Assembly (NCBI RefSeq): GCF_900450705.1
Contig: NZ_UGHK01000003.1
Location: 1 to 64,000, forward strand
Reading direction: 5' to 3'
From: Avibacterium paragallinarum
GTDB lineage: Bacteria > Pseudomonadota > Gammaproteobacteria > Enterobacterales > Pasteurellaceae
Length of the DNA stretch: 64,000 nucleotides
Below the pieces are notes generated by a model. The model was not told the DNA's origin. It saw nothing but the letters and a program-made list of their open reading frames with translations, and ran no database searches. Shown here in pieces: positions 13,655 to 21,080 of the stretch (within the stretch, counting starts at the first letter, position 1; every line of letters starts with the position of its first letter). The translations under genes were made by a program, and so were the position numbers.

Positions 13655-14296
13655 ATGACGAAAAAAATTAGTAACTTTAAGTTAAATCCTGATTTAATCC
13701 GTGCGCGTTGTTTAAGCGCACGTTTACTTGCAAGGAAAAGCCCAGAGAGAGCCGCAGCGGAAATGGGCTATACTAATACGAGTATGATTTCCAAGATGGA
13801 AAGAAAAACCTCGAAAACGGCGATTAATCATAATTTTCTTGCTCGGGCATCATTGTGCTATGGCGTGTCAATGGATTATTTGCTGGGTATGTCGAATTAC
13901 CCAGAACGAGATCCAAGAAGTGTTGAGCAACTCGCTATTTATAGCAGTGTGCAGCATTATGCTAATCAGCTTTTAGAGGGGCTGACAGAAACCATAGTTA
14001 AAGGTGCGTCAGCTCAGGTTCTGAGTATGCACTTATCAATGCTTTGTGATGAGAGTGCTGAACTCGTTGATGCGGTAAATCGAATGCGTGAACTCAACCC
14101 TAATTTCGATGAGGATATTAAAGCGGGGTCATTAGTGATGAAGCAAGTCGATAAAATCAACCAACGTATTTCATCCACTCGAAGAAGGCTATCAAAAGAA
14201 TCCTATGATGATAATATATTGCGTCAATTCAAGAGCGTGTTAAGTGATGGAAGCGAAAAGCAACTGGATTTAGTGGGATATAGATATGGCGACTAG
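13655..14296 (+). CDS. Phage HTH protein of unknown role
   Basis: 213 residues, good TAAGG site. The N-terminal XRE-like helix-turn-helix, about 14-75 (RCLSARLLARKSPERAAAEMGYTNTSMISKMER...SMDYLLGMS), is followed by a helical region with HLSMLCDESAELVDAVNRMREL. It overlaps the terminase small subunit by 11 bases. It is the only obvious DNA-binding protein of the rightward operon downstream of replication, so it is a candidate for the late activator. That is a guess. Confidence 0.65.
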   Translation: MTKKISNFKLNPDLIRARCLSARLLARKSPERAAAEMGYTNTSMISKMERKTSKTAINHNFLARASLCYGVSMDYLLGMSNYPERDPRSVEQLAIYSSVQHYANQLLEGLTETIVKGASAQVLSMHLSMLCDESAELVDAVNRMRELNPNFDEDIKAGSLVMKQVDKINQRISSTRRRLSKESYDDNILRQFKSVLSDGSEKQLDLVGYRYGD

Positions 14297-14948
14297 AAAG
14301 GAAGCTGCAACAACGGCAAAAACAAAAGTTAAACGTAAAGCAAAAGTGAGTGCCGCAATTTCGAAGAGAGAACTCAAATTAGAAGAGGGGCAATGGGAAA
14401 CCAAACGGGGACGTCCCTATAAGTTTGATCCAGATTTAGCTATTGAGAAAATGGAGGCTGCGATCAATGATTATGTTGAAGGGAAACTCAAATACTATGA
14501 GTTAATTCAAAAAGACAGTGAGGGAAAGAAAATGGATATACTTGGCGTTGCTTTCCCAACAATAACAAGAATGGCTCTATTGTGTGGTGTTGATGAACAA
14601 ACATTTACAGATAATTGTACTGCGAAAAATGAAGATGGGAGTATAAAAAATAAACAATTATTCGGTGCGTACAAAAGGTTTAAAGATCTAGGCAAAACAA
14701 TGCTTGTTGAGGGCGGTTTAGTTGGAATGTATGACTCAAGACTTGTGCAATTCTTGGGGAATGTAAATTATGATTTAGTTCCAAAACAACAAGTCGAATC
14801 AACCGTTGAAGTGAAAAGTATGGATAAAGTTTACGAAGAACTTGACGCAATTTTAGCTTCAGGACAGGAAGAGACGCGGTTAATGCAGGAGCGTGCTGAA
14901 ATGGAAGAAAGAAAGGCGCTGTTAGATGCGGAAAATGAAGAAGCGTAA
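14286..14948 (+). CDS. Terminase small subunit
   Basis: 220 residues. A basic N-terminus (TKVKRKAKVSAA) precedes the core RGRPYKFDPDLAIEKMEAAINDYV...PTITRMALLCGVDEQTF, and later VQFLGNVNYDLVPKQQ. The arrangement of a short HTH-like step in a growth rule followed by K.FL..N is typical of phage small terminases. An acidic helix forms the end. It recognises packaging DNA. Unusually, the large subunit is 42 kb away on the other strand. Confidence 0.75.
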   Translation: MATRKEAATTAKTKVKRKAKVSAAISKRELKLEEGQWETKRGRPYKFDPDLAIEKMEAAINDYVEGKLKYYELIQKDSEGKKMDILGVAFPTITRMALLCGVDEQTFTDNCTAKNEDGSIKNKQLFGAYKRFKDLGKTMLVEGGLVGMYDSRLVQFLGNVNYDLVPKQQVESTVEVKSMDKVYEELDAILASGQEETRLMQERAEMEERKALLDAENEEA

Positions 14949-15020
14949 AATACGGACGATGATGAGTTTAGCCGACCCCATTTCAGGTTGGTTGAATTAT
15001 CAATAAAATAGATATGTTCA

Positions 15021-15050
15021 AAGCCTATAGATAATCAATAGGCTTTTCTT
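15021..15050 (+). terminator. Terminator of the rightward early operon
   Basis: AAGCCTAT/ATAGGCTT stem (15021-15028, 15038-15045) then TTCTTAT. It lies between the small terminase gene and the convergent higA. It could also end higA transcription. Confidence 0.75.
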
Positions 15051-15057
15051 ATATTCG

Positions 15058-15351
15058 CTATACTACAAAAGCAGGCTGAACCGAAAATGTTTGCTTTTGT
15101 GAGGCTTTCCATAAATCATAATCCGCTTGCTGATGTAACCAGCTCTCTGGACTAGGGCTATTTTCCCCTAGCCAAGCGTGCAGCCGTAAAGCCATTTCAG
15201 CACTAATTGCGGACTTGCCGTTTAATAATCGGGAAAAGGTTACCCTGTTTACGCCTAACTGTTTAGCCGCCTGTGTTACAGTTAAGCCTAACTCGGGTAA
15301 AATATCTTCTTTGATAACTTCTGCTGGGTGCGGTGGGCAATACATATTCAT
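15058..15351 (-). CDS. higA: HigA-family antitoxin, orphaned
   Basis: 97 residues. It begins MNMYCPPHPAEVIKEDIL and has the HTH LTVTQAAKQLGVNRVTFSRLLNGKSAISAEMALRLHAWL, the signature of HigA antitoxins. Its start overlaps the stop of an 18-codon remnant of higB, so the module has lost its toxin. It may still bind its own promoter. Confidence 0.9.
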   Translation of the reverse strand: MNMYCPPHPAEVIKEDILPELGLTVTQAAKQLGVNRVTFSRLLNGKSAISAEMALRLHAWLGENSPSPESWLHQQADYDLWKASQKQTFSVQPAFVV

Positions 15352-15404
15352 CGGCCAGTTTTATAGAATTTTTCCAAGCCTTTATGCTTAAATGAAAGTA
15401 TCAT
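15348..15404 (-). pseudogene. higB: Truncated higB toxin remnant
   Basis: Eighteen codons, MILSFKHKGLEKFYKTGR, then TGA overlapping the higA start. MI.SFKHKGLE.F..TG is the start of HigB mRNA-interferase toxins of about 90 residues. The remainder is deleted and the fusion point is right at higA. No good ribosome site precedes it. Confidence 0.75.
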
Positions 15405-15583
15405 AAGGTAAGAATTTAATTAATAATACGGTTATTGTATATCATAGCACTACACTTTTTCAATGAGGCAACCCAAATTTACTTCCCCTTGATATAGCCT
15501 TGCTCCCCGAGTTTGCGTTTATCTGTTTACACCATTTTTCTTTTCAAGAAATTCTAAATAAAAACAACCTATTACAACACAAT

Positions 15584-15634
15584 TTTTCCTATTAGGAAAA
15601 AACAAAATTAGCCTACTTGTTTTTTTGCTAATTT
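15584..15634 (+). promoter_or_regulatory. Late-type palindrome upstream of C4 element 2
   Basis: Perfect copy TTTTCCTATTAGGAAAA (15584-15600). The hexamer 28 bp downstream is TAATTT (15629-15634), only 3 of 6. Expected start is about 15641, just before C4 element 2. Confidence 0.5.
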
Positions 15635-15645
15635 CTCTCCCGCAA

Positions 15646-15744
15646 AGCCTGTAAGATAGCGATGTACACGCAACAAGCGGTGTTTCCGTTCTCCACTCAC
15701 TGTTTCTTACAGGCTCTTTTCTTGTGGAGAAACAGGAGAATATA
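15646..15744 (+). ncRNA. C4-like antisense RNA element 2 and its target
   Basis: An 11-bp perfect helix AGCCTGTAAGA/TCTTACAGGCT (15646-15656, 15705-15715) closes a loop containing TTCTCCAC (15689-15696). Its complement GTGGAGAA (15724-15731) lies just before the AGGAG site of the antirepressor at 15745. Only one antisense arm is clear, so support is weaker than for elements 1, 3 and 4. Confidence 0.55.
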
Positions 15745-16263
15745 ATGAAAGCATTAAAAACTGAATTTTTAGGTAAAGAAATTACATTAGTGGATAACAA
15801 TGGCATTGCTTATGTGGCAATGCGTGAAATTGTTGAAGGGATTGGGCTATCTTGGGGTTCTCAATCAATTAAATTGCACGAGAACAGCAAAAAATTCAAC
15901 TGTTTCGATATCGAAACGGTTGGGGCAGATGGCAAAAAACGCAAAATGCTCTGTATGCCAATCAAAAAATTAAATGGTTGGTTATTTAGCATTAACCCAA
16001 ACAAAGTGCGTGCTGATTTAAAAACACGACTTGAAGAATATCAGGAAGAATGTTTCTTAGCGTTATGGGATTATTGGACGGAAGGCATTGCTCGCCGTGA
16101 TGAAGTGAAAAATAAACTCACTGCTTGGCAAGAGAAAATGGCAGACTATAAAGAACGAGCAAGCCAAAAGGGGAGAGAACTGAACGCCTGTAAAAAAGAA
16201 AAAGCACAACTGGATCACGAATTTTCGCAAATTCATCAAATGGATTTGTTTTTTAATCTTTAA
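15745..16263 (+). CDS. P22-type antirepressor, N-terminal domain protein
   Basis: 172 residues from the ATG with AGGAG; an earlier ATG at 15724 lies in the C4 target and has no site. The N-terminal 110 residues fit the P22_AR_N domain (FLGKEITLVDNNGIAYVAMREIVEGIGLSW...KMLCMPIKKLNGWLFSINPNKV), ending in a coiled coil. Such proteins bind and inactivate CI repressors. Expression is probably limited by the C4-like element upstream. Confidence 0.85.
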   Translation: MKALKTEFLGKEITLVDNNGIAYVAMREIVEGIGLSWGSQSIKLHENSKKFNCFDIETVGADGKKRKMLCMPIKKLNGWLFSINPNKVRADLKTRLEEYQEECFLALWDYWTEGIARRDEVKNKLTAWQEKMADYKERASQKGRELNACKKEKAQLDHEFSQIHQMDLFFNL

Positions 16264-16274
16264 TTCTCATTCCT

Positions 16275-16487
16275 CTAATTCGCCCGATAAAGTTCACACA
16301 AAGCCTTCAACGCTTGCGGGCGAGAAACACCCATTTCAGCACAGATCGCGTCAAATTCATCAGCAAGATCTGCGGGCAGTTGCATTAAAATGCGTCTAGC
16401 TCGTCCTTCGGCGATGGCTTTATCATTTAAACGGCGGGCAGTTTCCGCACGAACGCGGCGAGAGTGTTCAGTCATTGAATTTGCCAT
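16275..16487 (-). CDS. Ribbon-helix-helix-type regulator
   Basis: 70 residues with an AAGGAG site. The C-terminal half (RRILMQLPADLADEFDAICAEMGVSRPQALKALCELYRAN) has the beta-helix-helix pattern of CopG/Arc/Mnt DNA-binding proteins, preceded by a basic helix. It is convergent with the antirepressor gene, which recalls the Mnt-Ant pairing of P22. It shares the leftward transcript with the Ibs-like peptide. Confidence 0.75.
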   Translation of the reverse strand: MANSMTEHSRRVRAETARRLNDKAIAEGRARRILMQLPADLADEFDAICAEMGVSRPQALKALCELYRAN

Positions 16488-16529
16488 TTTTACTCCTTGA
16501 TTTTGCTGAATAAACGTTATAGTATTTAG

Positions 16530-16680
16530 GAACTGCCTAGCGGTGCGGGTAAAATCACCGCTAGGACTTTTAGCTATCTAGTAAGCGGGTAAACTTACGA
16601 AGATAAGAATAACTAGGATTAACAGTTTAACGAACATAATCCAGTTCCTTTTTGTTGCCGCTCTCAACAAGGGCGGCTTC
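16530..16680 (+). ncRNA. Predicted Sib-like antisense RNA
   Basis: A -10-like TATAGT (16518-16523) with TTGATT 15 bp upstream predicts a start near 16530. A 10-bp hairpin CCTAGCGGTG/CACCGCTAGG follows (16536-16565). Then comes the full complement of the Ibs-like gene (16578-16637), and a GCCGC/GGCGGC-type hairpin with a weak T-rich tail near 16655-16685. The length of about 150 bases and the layout match Sib antitoxin RNAs. Confidence 0.6.
16578..16637 (-). CDS. Ibs-like type I toxin peptide
   Basis: 19 residues, MFVKLLILVILIFVSLPAY, with AAGGA 8 bases before the ATG. E. coli Ibs toxins are 18-19 residues of the form M..(L/V)IIL..LL(V/I)ISF.AY, with the same single hydrophobic helix and Ser-x-x-Ala-Tyr end. 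The strand, a predicted antisense RNA opposite, and the promoter TTGACG-17-TATAAT about 70 bases upstream all fit a type I toxin-antitoxin. Overproduction would damage the inner membrane. The AAACTTACGA segment opposite the 3' part also resembles what I remember of sib loci. Confidence 0.75.
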   Translation of the reverse strand: MFVKLLILVILIFVSLPAY

Positions 16681-16710
16681 TTCATTTTCAGCCCTTACTG
16701 AAAACAAGTG

Positions 16711-16757
16711 CATTATATAAATAATAGATTAAATCGTCAATAGTTATTTATATAATG
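16711..16757 (-). promoter_or_regulatory. Strong leftward promoter within an inverted repeat
   Basis: Minus strand TTGACG (16735-16740), 17-bp spacer, TATAAT (16712-16717). The promoter is enclosed by a perfect 14-bp inverted repeat CATTATATAAATAA/TTATTTATATAATG (16711-16724, 16744-16757), a likely operator. The transcript would carry the Ibs-like peptide and then the ribbon-helix-helix gene. Confidence 0.7.
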
Positions 16758-16804
16758 AATTTTATTTTTTACTTTACAACCCAACTTTATTTCACTATTA
16801 TTAC

Positions 16805-17066
16805 TCTCATAGGTGTCGAAACCTTAAAACAGGCGGTAATCCGCAACCGAAATCCAATGCGGTTTTTTTGTATCTAGAATTTGGTGTTTCTCCTTTTCTC
16901 AGCCAGATTTGACAAAAAACGGTAAATGACAATCAATGATCGAGTGGGCGAGGAATACAATACCCGAAAGGGGAATAACTCCAGCTTACTACTAGGCTTC
17001 TGAACCACTCGATCACCAGTTACCTTTATGATAAAGGCAACTGACATTATTCAGAAAATTAGTAGA
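16805..17066 (+). ncRNA. C4-like antisense RNA element 3, upstream block and target
   Basis: A conserved upstream block (GTCGAAACC, hairpin ending in GCGGTTTTTTT, then TTTGGTGTTTCTCC) leads to TTGACA. The C4 core is closed by TGATCGAGTGG/CCACTCGATCA (16937-16947, 17005-17015) and contains ACCCGAAAGGGG. Its loop has CTACTA (16989-16994) and TTCTGAA (16998-17004). Exact complements TTCAGAA (17050-17056) and TAGTAG (17060-17065) lie in the same order before kilA-N and cover the AGAGG ribosome site. The block and core recur at 49 and 50 kb. Confidence 0.8.
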
Positions 17067-17073
17067 GGCAATT

Positions 17074-17922
17074 ATGTCAAATATCATCACCGCCGATTAC
17101 AACGGCACTCAAGTTTTCTTTCAAGATGACGCTTATCTCAACGCAACAGCTATCGCAAAGCATTTTAATAAACTACCAAATGAATGGTTACGTCTTGAAA
17201 GCACGCAAGAATATATTGATTTACTATGCAAAAAATTAAATACGGGAAAATCCCGTATTTTAAAAACCACTCGTGGCGTAAATGGTGGCACTTGGCTACA
17301 TCGCCGCTTAGCCGTTCCATTTGCTCGCTGGCTCAATGTTGAATTTGCAATTTGGTGCGATGAAGAAATCGAGAAAATACTAATCGGGCAAAAACAACAA
17401 CTCGCCTTACCCGCTTCAACCGTGGACGAACGCACAGGTTTACGAGAAGCCGTCAATGTGTTAGTTGCTAAGCGTAAATTAACCCACAGTGAAGTTTACG
17501 GCTTTATTCATCAACGCTTTAACGTTGAAAAAATTGAACAGCTAACCGCTGAACAAATTCTACAGGCGATAGAGTATGTGCAAAAACTCACTATCGGCGT
17601 AGAAATCACCTTACCCAGCCCAGAGAAAAAATACACTTTTGAGTTTACCGAGTACGAACTTCAAAAGCTTGCTTGGCTCTGGTTTGCATTCAAGCGTGGC
17701 GTAGGCACATTTCAGCATATCCACAAAGCCTTTGAAGCCCTAGGCTCAAATCTAAGCCCCCAAATTTACGGACAGGCTTATGAATATTTAAGCGTACTAC
17801 GTTCATCAAACCAAATCTTAAATCGCATTACTGAAGAATTTGAAGCCGACCCAATGACAAGCTGGCGTGTATTAACACATCTGCGAGAGTTCAATCCCAA
17901 AGCCGTAAAAATCGACTTCTAA
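17074..17922 (+). CDS. KilA-N antirepressor with P22AR C-terminal domain
   Basis: 282 residues. The KilA-N domain, about 10-110, contains YLNATAIAKHFNKLPNEWLRL, GGTWLHRRLAVPFARWLN and FAIWCDEEIEKI. A helical middle (GLREAVNVLVAKRKLTHSEVYGFIHQRF) is followed by a C-terminal domain of the P22 antirepressor type, about 175-282 (TLPSPEKKYTFEFTEYELQKLAWLWFAFKR). The N-terminus is almost identical to the 48120 gene, but the C-terminal domains are unrelated, so the genes swap tails. It is regulated by C4 element 3. Confidence 0.88.
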   Translation: MSNIITADYNGTQVFFQDDAYLNATAIAKHFNKLPNEWLRLESTQEYIDLLCKKLNTGKSRILKTTRGVNGGTWLHRRLAVPFARWLNVEFAIWCDEEIEKILIGQKQQLALPASTVDERTGLREAVNVLVAKRKLTHSEVYGFIHQRFNVEKIEQLTAEQILQAIEYVQKLTIGVEITLPSPEKKYTFEFTEYELQKLAWLWFAFKRGVGTFQHIHKAFEALGSNLSPQIYGQAYEYLSVLRSSNQILNRITEEFEADPMTSWRVLTHLREFNPKAVKIDF

Positions 17923-18009
17923 AAACCTAACCCAAAACCGACCGCACTTTTCTCCAAGAAAATTGTGTGGCGGTTTTGTTCAACCAAAATTCAGCAAGAA
18001 GGTGAAATT

Positions 18010-18126
18010 ATGTTCAGAATTTTAATGATTATCGGCTTGCTGTGGTGTGCGTATGAACTCGATTTGAGAGCAGACTGCGACGGGCATTATTGTGGAATAA
18101 CCACAGATTTGTTAGTGAAAAAGTAA
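18010..18126 (+). CDS. 38-residue microprotein linked to kilA-N
   Basis: MFRILMIIGLLWCAYELDLR is followed by ADCDGHYCGITTDLLVKK, with an AAGGTG site. A hydrophobic helix is followed by a polar Cys-containing tail. An almost identical copy, differing at two residues, follows the second kilA-N gene (47921-48037), which supports real coding. It is probably a membrane-anchored or exported peptide of unknown function. Confidence 0.7.
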   Translation: MFRILMIIGLLWCAYELDLRADCDGHYCGITTDLLVKK

Positions 18127-18136
18127 GAAAAAAACG

Positions 18137-18162
18137 ACCGCACTTTATTGTGCGGTTTTTTA
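18137..18162 (+). terminator. Terminator built from an uptake-signal pair
   Basis: ACCGCAC/GTGCGGT stem with a 6-base loop, then TTTTTTATT. It separates the kilA-N cassette from the late region. Confidence 0.85.
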
Positions 18163-18205
18163 TTAGGAAAATTTAGCGAAGTCAAGGAAAGTAAACCCCG
18201 ATAAT
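18156..18205 (+). promoter_or_regulatory. Late promoter A
   Basis: Half palindrome TATTAGGAAAATTT (AGGAAAA at 18165-18171), 28 bp, GATAAT (18200-18205). There is no -35 box. Predicted start is about 18212, 24 bases before the ATG at 18236. Confidence 0.7.
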
Positions 18206-18235
18206 AGCATTAATTTGATGAGGTTTATTGTCATT

Positions 18236-18526
18236 ATGGAAACAGCAAAAATTACACAAAGTGATGTTGAAAAAATGGTGCGGCATTGGTTGGCAACACC
18301 TGTGAATAGCTATTTAGGGTCTGATTATGGTTTTGATAAACACGCCCTGTTATTCGCTCCGCTTACAATGGGGGCGGCTGATGAAGTGATTGCTAAATTG
18401 CGTCGAGATGTTCCCGTTTTGGATATGCTCCCTCCTGATGCGGTGAACATTTATTCTGTGCCTGTGAGTCCAGATAAAATGCACTTTATCTTAGAGATTG
18501 GCAATATTGTGTTAGATATTATGTGA
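18236..18526 (+). CDS. Baseplate protein, gpW/gp25-like
   Basis: 96 residues from the ATG at 18236, chosen because the late promoter start leaves a leader like those of the other late genes. Features include VRHWLATPVNSYLGSDYGFD and a beta-rich end (MHFILEIGNIVLDI). Its small size and position directly before the J-like gene fit the baseplate wedge/sheath-initiator type (P2 W, T4 gp25). Sequence support is only moderate. Confidence 0.6.
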   Translation: METAKITQSDVEKMVRHWLATPVNSYLGSDYGFDKHALLFAPLTMGAADEVIAKLRRDVPVLDMLPPDAVNIYSVPVSPDKMHFILEIGNIVLDIM

Positions 18527-18536
18527 GGATTGAACA

Positions 18537-20000
18537 ATGTACACCAAAGAAGACTTCCTTGAGGCGGTGAAAGAAGAGGCGTTAAAAAACGAGCTGACTG
18601 CCGCCTTGTATCACGCGGGCGATCCGAGATTTTTACAAATGCAAGGGGCAATCGCTCAAATGCTTGCTATGTATAGCCAGCAACTTGAAGTCGCAATGCA
18701 AGAGCCTTTTTTGAAATCAAGAGACGCAACCGTATTGGCAGATGCCGCCTTGAAAGGATTAATCTTTACTGCAAAGCCCGCGATTGTTCAGATTAAAGCC
18801 ATTAATAATGGCAATACGCCTGTTAGGATTGAAGCGGGTCGTTATTTATTTGACGCAAGCGGACGTATGTATCGAATTGACAGTCCTGTTACATTACCAG
18901 CTTCAACGCAAAATAATGGTGAGGGAGAAATTATGGCAACTCAATTACAATTTGTTAAACACTCTCATACTATGAGCGAGTCCTATCCATTTTATGCTAT
19001 TGAGGTTGAAGAGCCAAAGGATGGTAGTTATATATCTACTATTCAAGTGAAAGTCAATGGTGAGGTATTTGACCCCTGTTTTAAATTTAATGGTGTTGAT
19101 GCGGGAGAAAAGGTTTTTCATATTGAGTCAGATGAATATAAACGTTTATATGTTAAGTTTGGTGAAACCTCCGTTGTGGGATTTCAACCCTCGATTAATG
19201 ATGTTATAACGATAGAGTGCGGACAATGTTTTGGCGACATTCAGCCTGAGCTTGGAAGTACATTTTCATTTCAATATATTCAAGCTAATGAGGAAAACGA
19301 GATTAATTTAGAAATGAAAGCATTAAAACGGGCGGGGAAAAATCCTATTGACATAGCAACATTAAGAAACTTGTGTAATTATCCTTCGACTTATGATGAT
19401 AATGCTGTATTTCTCGGTGAGTTTGATAAATTACTTCGTAAAAATTTTAATCATTTGGCATTTCTAGCCGTATGGAATGAACAGATAGAAGAAAAAATAC
19501 GAGGGGCTGACATTAATAATGTTAATACGCTATTTTACTCTTTTGCTTTACCCGATAATTCAGTTGAAAGTAAAGAATCTATCAAGCGACAAATATCACA
19601 AGTCATTGCGGAAGCTGATGACTCCTATAAGACAAAGTTCGTTGAACCAATTACAGAAAAAATTCATATTACCGTTAATGCAATCATTGCAAGAGCTTAT
19701 GATGTATTACAAGTTAAAGCTCAAATCATTGATCTTTTGTTACAAGAATATGGCAAAAATGCTTTTTCAACCAAGCAAGGGAAGGTTGTTGTAAAAAATA
19801 AAGAAGTATTTAGTTTGATAGAGCAGGCAATTCCAGCACTTGCGGACAAAAGAAGTGATTTAAATGTATCAATATCTAATGGAGTGAATTCCGCTCCCGA
19901 AGTATTTCGATACTTAGATAAAGAGTCAATCACAATTAATTTAACGTCTAATGGGTATGAAAGTAGCGTGTGGGGCGGTGGATATAATACAGTGGAGTAA
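18537..20000 (+). CDS. Baseplate J-like protein
   Basis: 487 residues. It starts with a helical segment (FLEAVKEEALKNELTAALYHAGDPRFLQMQGAIAQMLAMYSQQ), then a domain with DAALKGLIFTAKPAIVQIKAIN and IEAGRYLFDASGRMYRI as in J-like wedge proteins. A C-terminal region contains FVEPITEKIHITVNAIIAR. Its place between W-like and I-like genes matches the W-J-I order of contractile-tail phages. It would form the baseplate wedge. Confidence 0.75.
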   Translation: MYTKEDFLEAVKEEALKNELTAALYHAGDPRFLQMQGAIAQMLAMYSQQLEVAMQEPFLKSRDATVLADAALKGLIFTAKPAIVQIKAINNGNTPVRIEAGRYLFDASGRMYRIDSPVTLPASTQNNGEGEIMATQLQFVKHSHTMSESYPFYAIEVEEPKDGSYISTIQVKVNGEVFDPCFKFNGVDAGEKVFHIESDEYKRLYVKFGETSVVGFQPSINDVITIECGQCFGDIQPELGSTFSFQYIQANEENEINLEMKALKRAGKNPIDIATLRNLCNYPSTYDDNAVFLGEFDKLLRKNFNHLAFLAVWNEQIEEKIRGADINNVNTLFYSFALPDNSVESKESIKRQISQVIAEADDSYKTKFVEPITEKIHITVNAIIARAYDVLQVKAQIIDLLLQEYGKNAFSTKQGKVVVKNKEVFSLIEQAIPALADKRSDLNVSISNGVNSAPEVFRYLDKESITINLTSNGYESSVWGGGYNTVE

Positions 20001-20002
20001 GT

Positions 20003-20668
20003 ATGGTAAATCAGACAGGAGCAAAAGAGGTCACGCCTATTTATCCATTTGTGGCCTCAGAAATGACAGAGGAAATTGAACTAGCTTGGAAAAATGTTTT
20101 TCTTAGAGTTTTTAAGAAAATGCTATGGCATAGACAAAGGGGTTTATTACATTATGGATCGCCTTATTTGGCTCAAAGTGCATTATTAACGAAATTTGCG
20201 TTAAATGATGGGCTAAGTCTAATGCGTGCTGATGGCGATATTGATAGACTTCGTTATCTTTTTAAGGCTTGGCGAGCTAAAAACCCTAAAAGAGGTTTTC
20301 ATTTTCTGCGTACTTATTTACAAATGCTTTATCCAGATGGCTTCACTATTGAGCAATTGTGGCAGGAAACAGATAAACCATATACAACATCGCTTGTAAA
20401 TGCCGAAGGAGTTCGTAGAAAAAACACTCCTCATTGGCTTACATCTAGGATAAAAATTTCAATCACCGATATAAGCGAAGATGGGCAACAAATACTGCAG
20501 TATGTATCTACAATTCAATCAATTATAGGAGCTAGATTTGTTGTTGGACTGACTGTAAAAAAAGAACTAGGAAATAAAAACAAGCCTTCAAAAGTTGTTA
20601 TTGGAACGGGATTTTCTGGGTTTAATTTTGCCTCATTTAAAGGCAAGTGCCGATTACCAATTATTTAA
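20003..20668 (+). CDS. Baseplate/tail protein I-like
   Basis: 221 residues starting 3 bases after J. The core RLRYLFKAWRAKNPKRGFHFLRTYLQMLYPDGFTIEQLWQ recalls the tail I/wedge proteins that follow J, including the length of about 200. No catalytic motifs. Low-level similarity only; gene order is the main support. Confidence 0.6.
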   Translation: MVNQTGAKEVTPIYPFVASEMTEEIELAWKNVFLRVFKKMLWHRQRGLLHYGSPYLAQSALLTKFALNDGLSLMRADGDIDRLRYLFKAWRAKNPKRGFHFLRTYLQMLYPDGFTIEQLWQETDKPYTTSLVNAEGVRRKNTPHWLTSRIKISITDISEDGQQILQYVSTIQSIIGARFVVGLTVKKELGNKNKPSKVVIGTGFSGFNFASFKGKCRLPII

Positions 20669-20681
20669 GGCAGGGGGATTT

Positions 20682-21008
20682 ATGATAGAAAGTCATTCTA
20701 TGGCTTGTAATAGATTTGTACAACTTGTTCGTGATTTTTCGATCAGAACTAAAAAATGGGAACCAGCAATTCGTTATGAAACAAAATTTGATGAAAAGCA
20801 CGATCTTACTTTGGTAAGCCTACGGGTGTATGGGCGACGAAATGAGTTTCTTACTATTATGGCAGCCGCTGGGCTTGGTTCTTTTGATGAGCCACTTAAT
20901 GAACAGATTCTTGTTCTGCCTACTGAAAAACAGCTTAAAGAAATAAAATCTCGTGCTGGATATGAAAATAACCAAGAAAAAAGAGAATTTTATAAAACGG
21001 TGATTTAG
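20682..21008 (+). CDS. LysM-like tail protein (gpX/gp53 type)
   Basis: 108 residues from the ATG with an AGGGGG site, 13 bases after the I-like gene. The segment TLVSLRVYGRRNEFLTIMAAAGLGSFDEPLNEQILVLPTEKQLKEIKSRAGY is LysM-like, as in tail protein X or T4 gp53, with the motif V.YG...E...I..A.......L..G..L..P. It probably joins the wedge or completes the tail. Confidence 0.65.
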   Translation: MIESHSMACNRFVQLVRDFSIRTKKWEPAIRYETKFDEKHDLTLVSLRVYGRRNEFLTIMAAAGLGSFDEPLNEQILVLPTEKQLKEIKSRAGYENNQEKREFYKTVI

Positions 21009-21047
21009 GAAAAAAACAAGTATTAAATATATCTACCTTTTTATACT
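21007..21047 (+). promoter_or_regulatory. Late promoter B
   Basis: Half site GATTTAGGAAAA (AGGAAAA at 21007-21013), 28 bp, TATACT (21042-21047, 5 of 6). Predicted start about 21054, 27 bases before the tail-fibre ATG. Confidence 0.7.
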
Positions 21048-21080
21048 AGCCTCACAGATTTTTATCGTTAAGGATATGTG

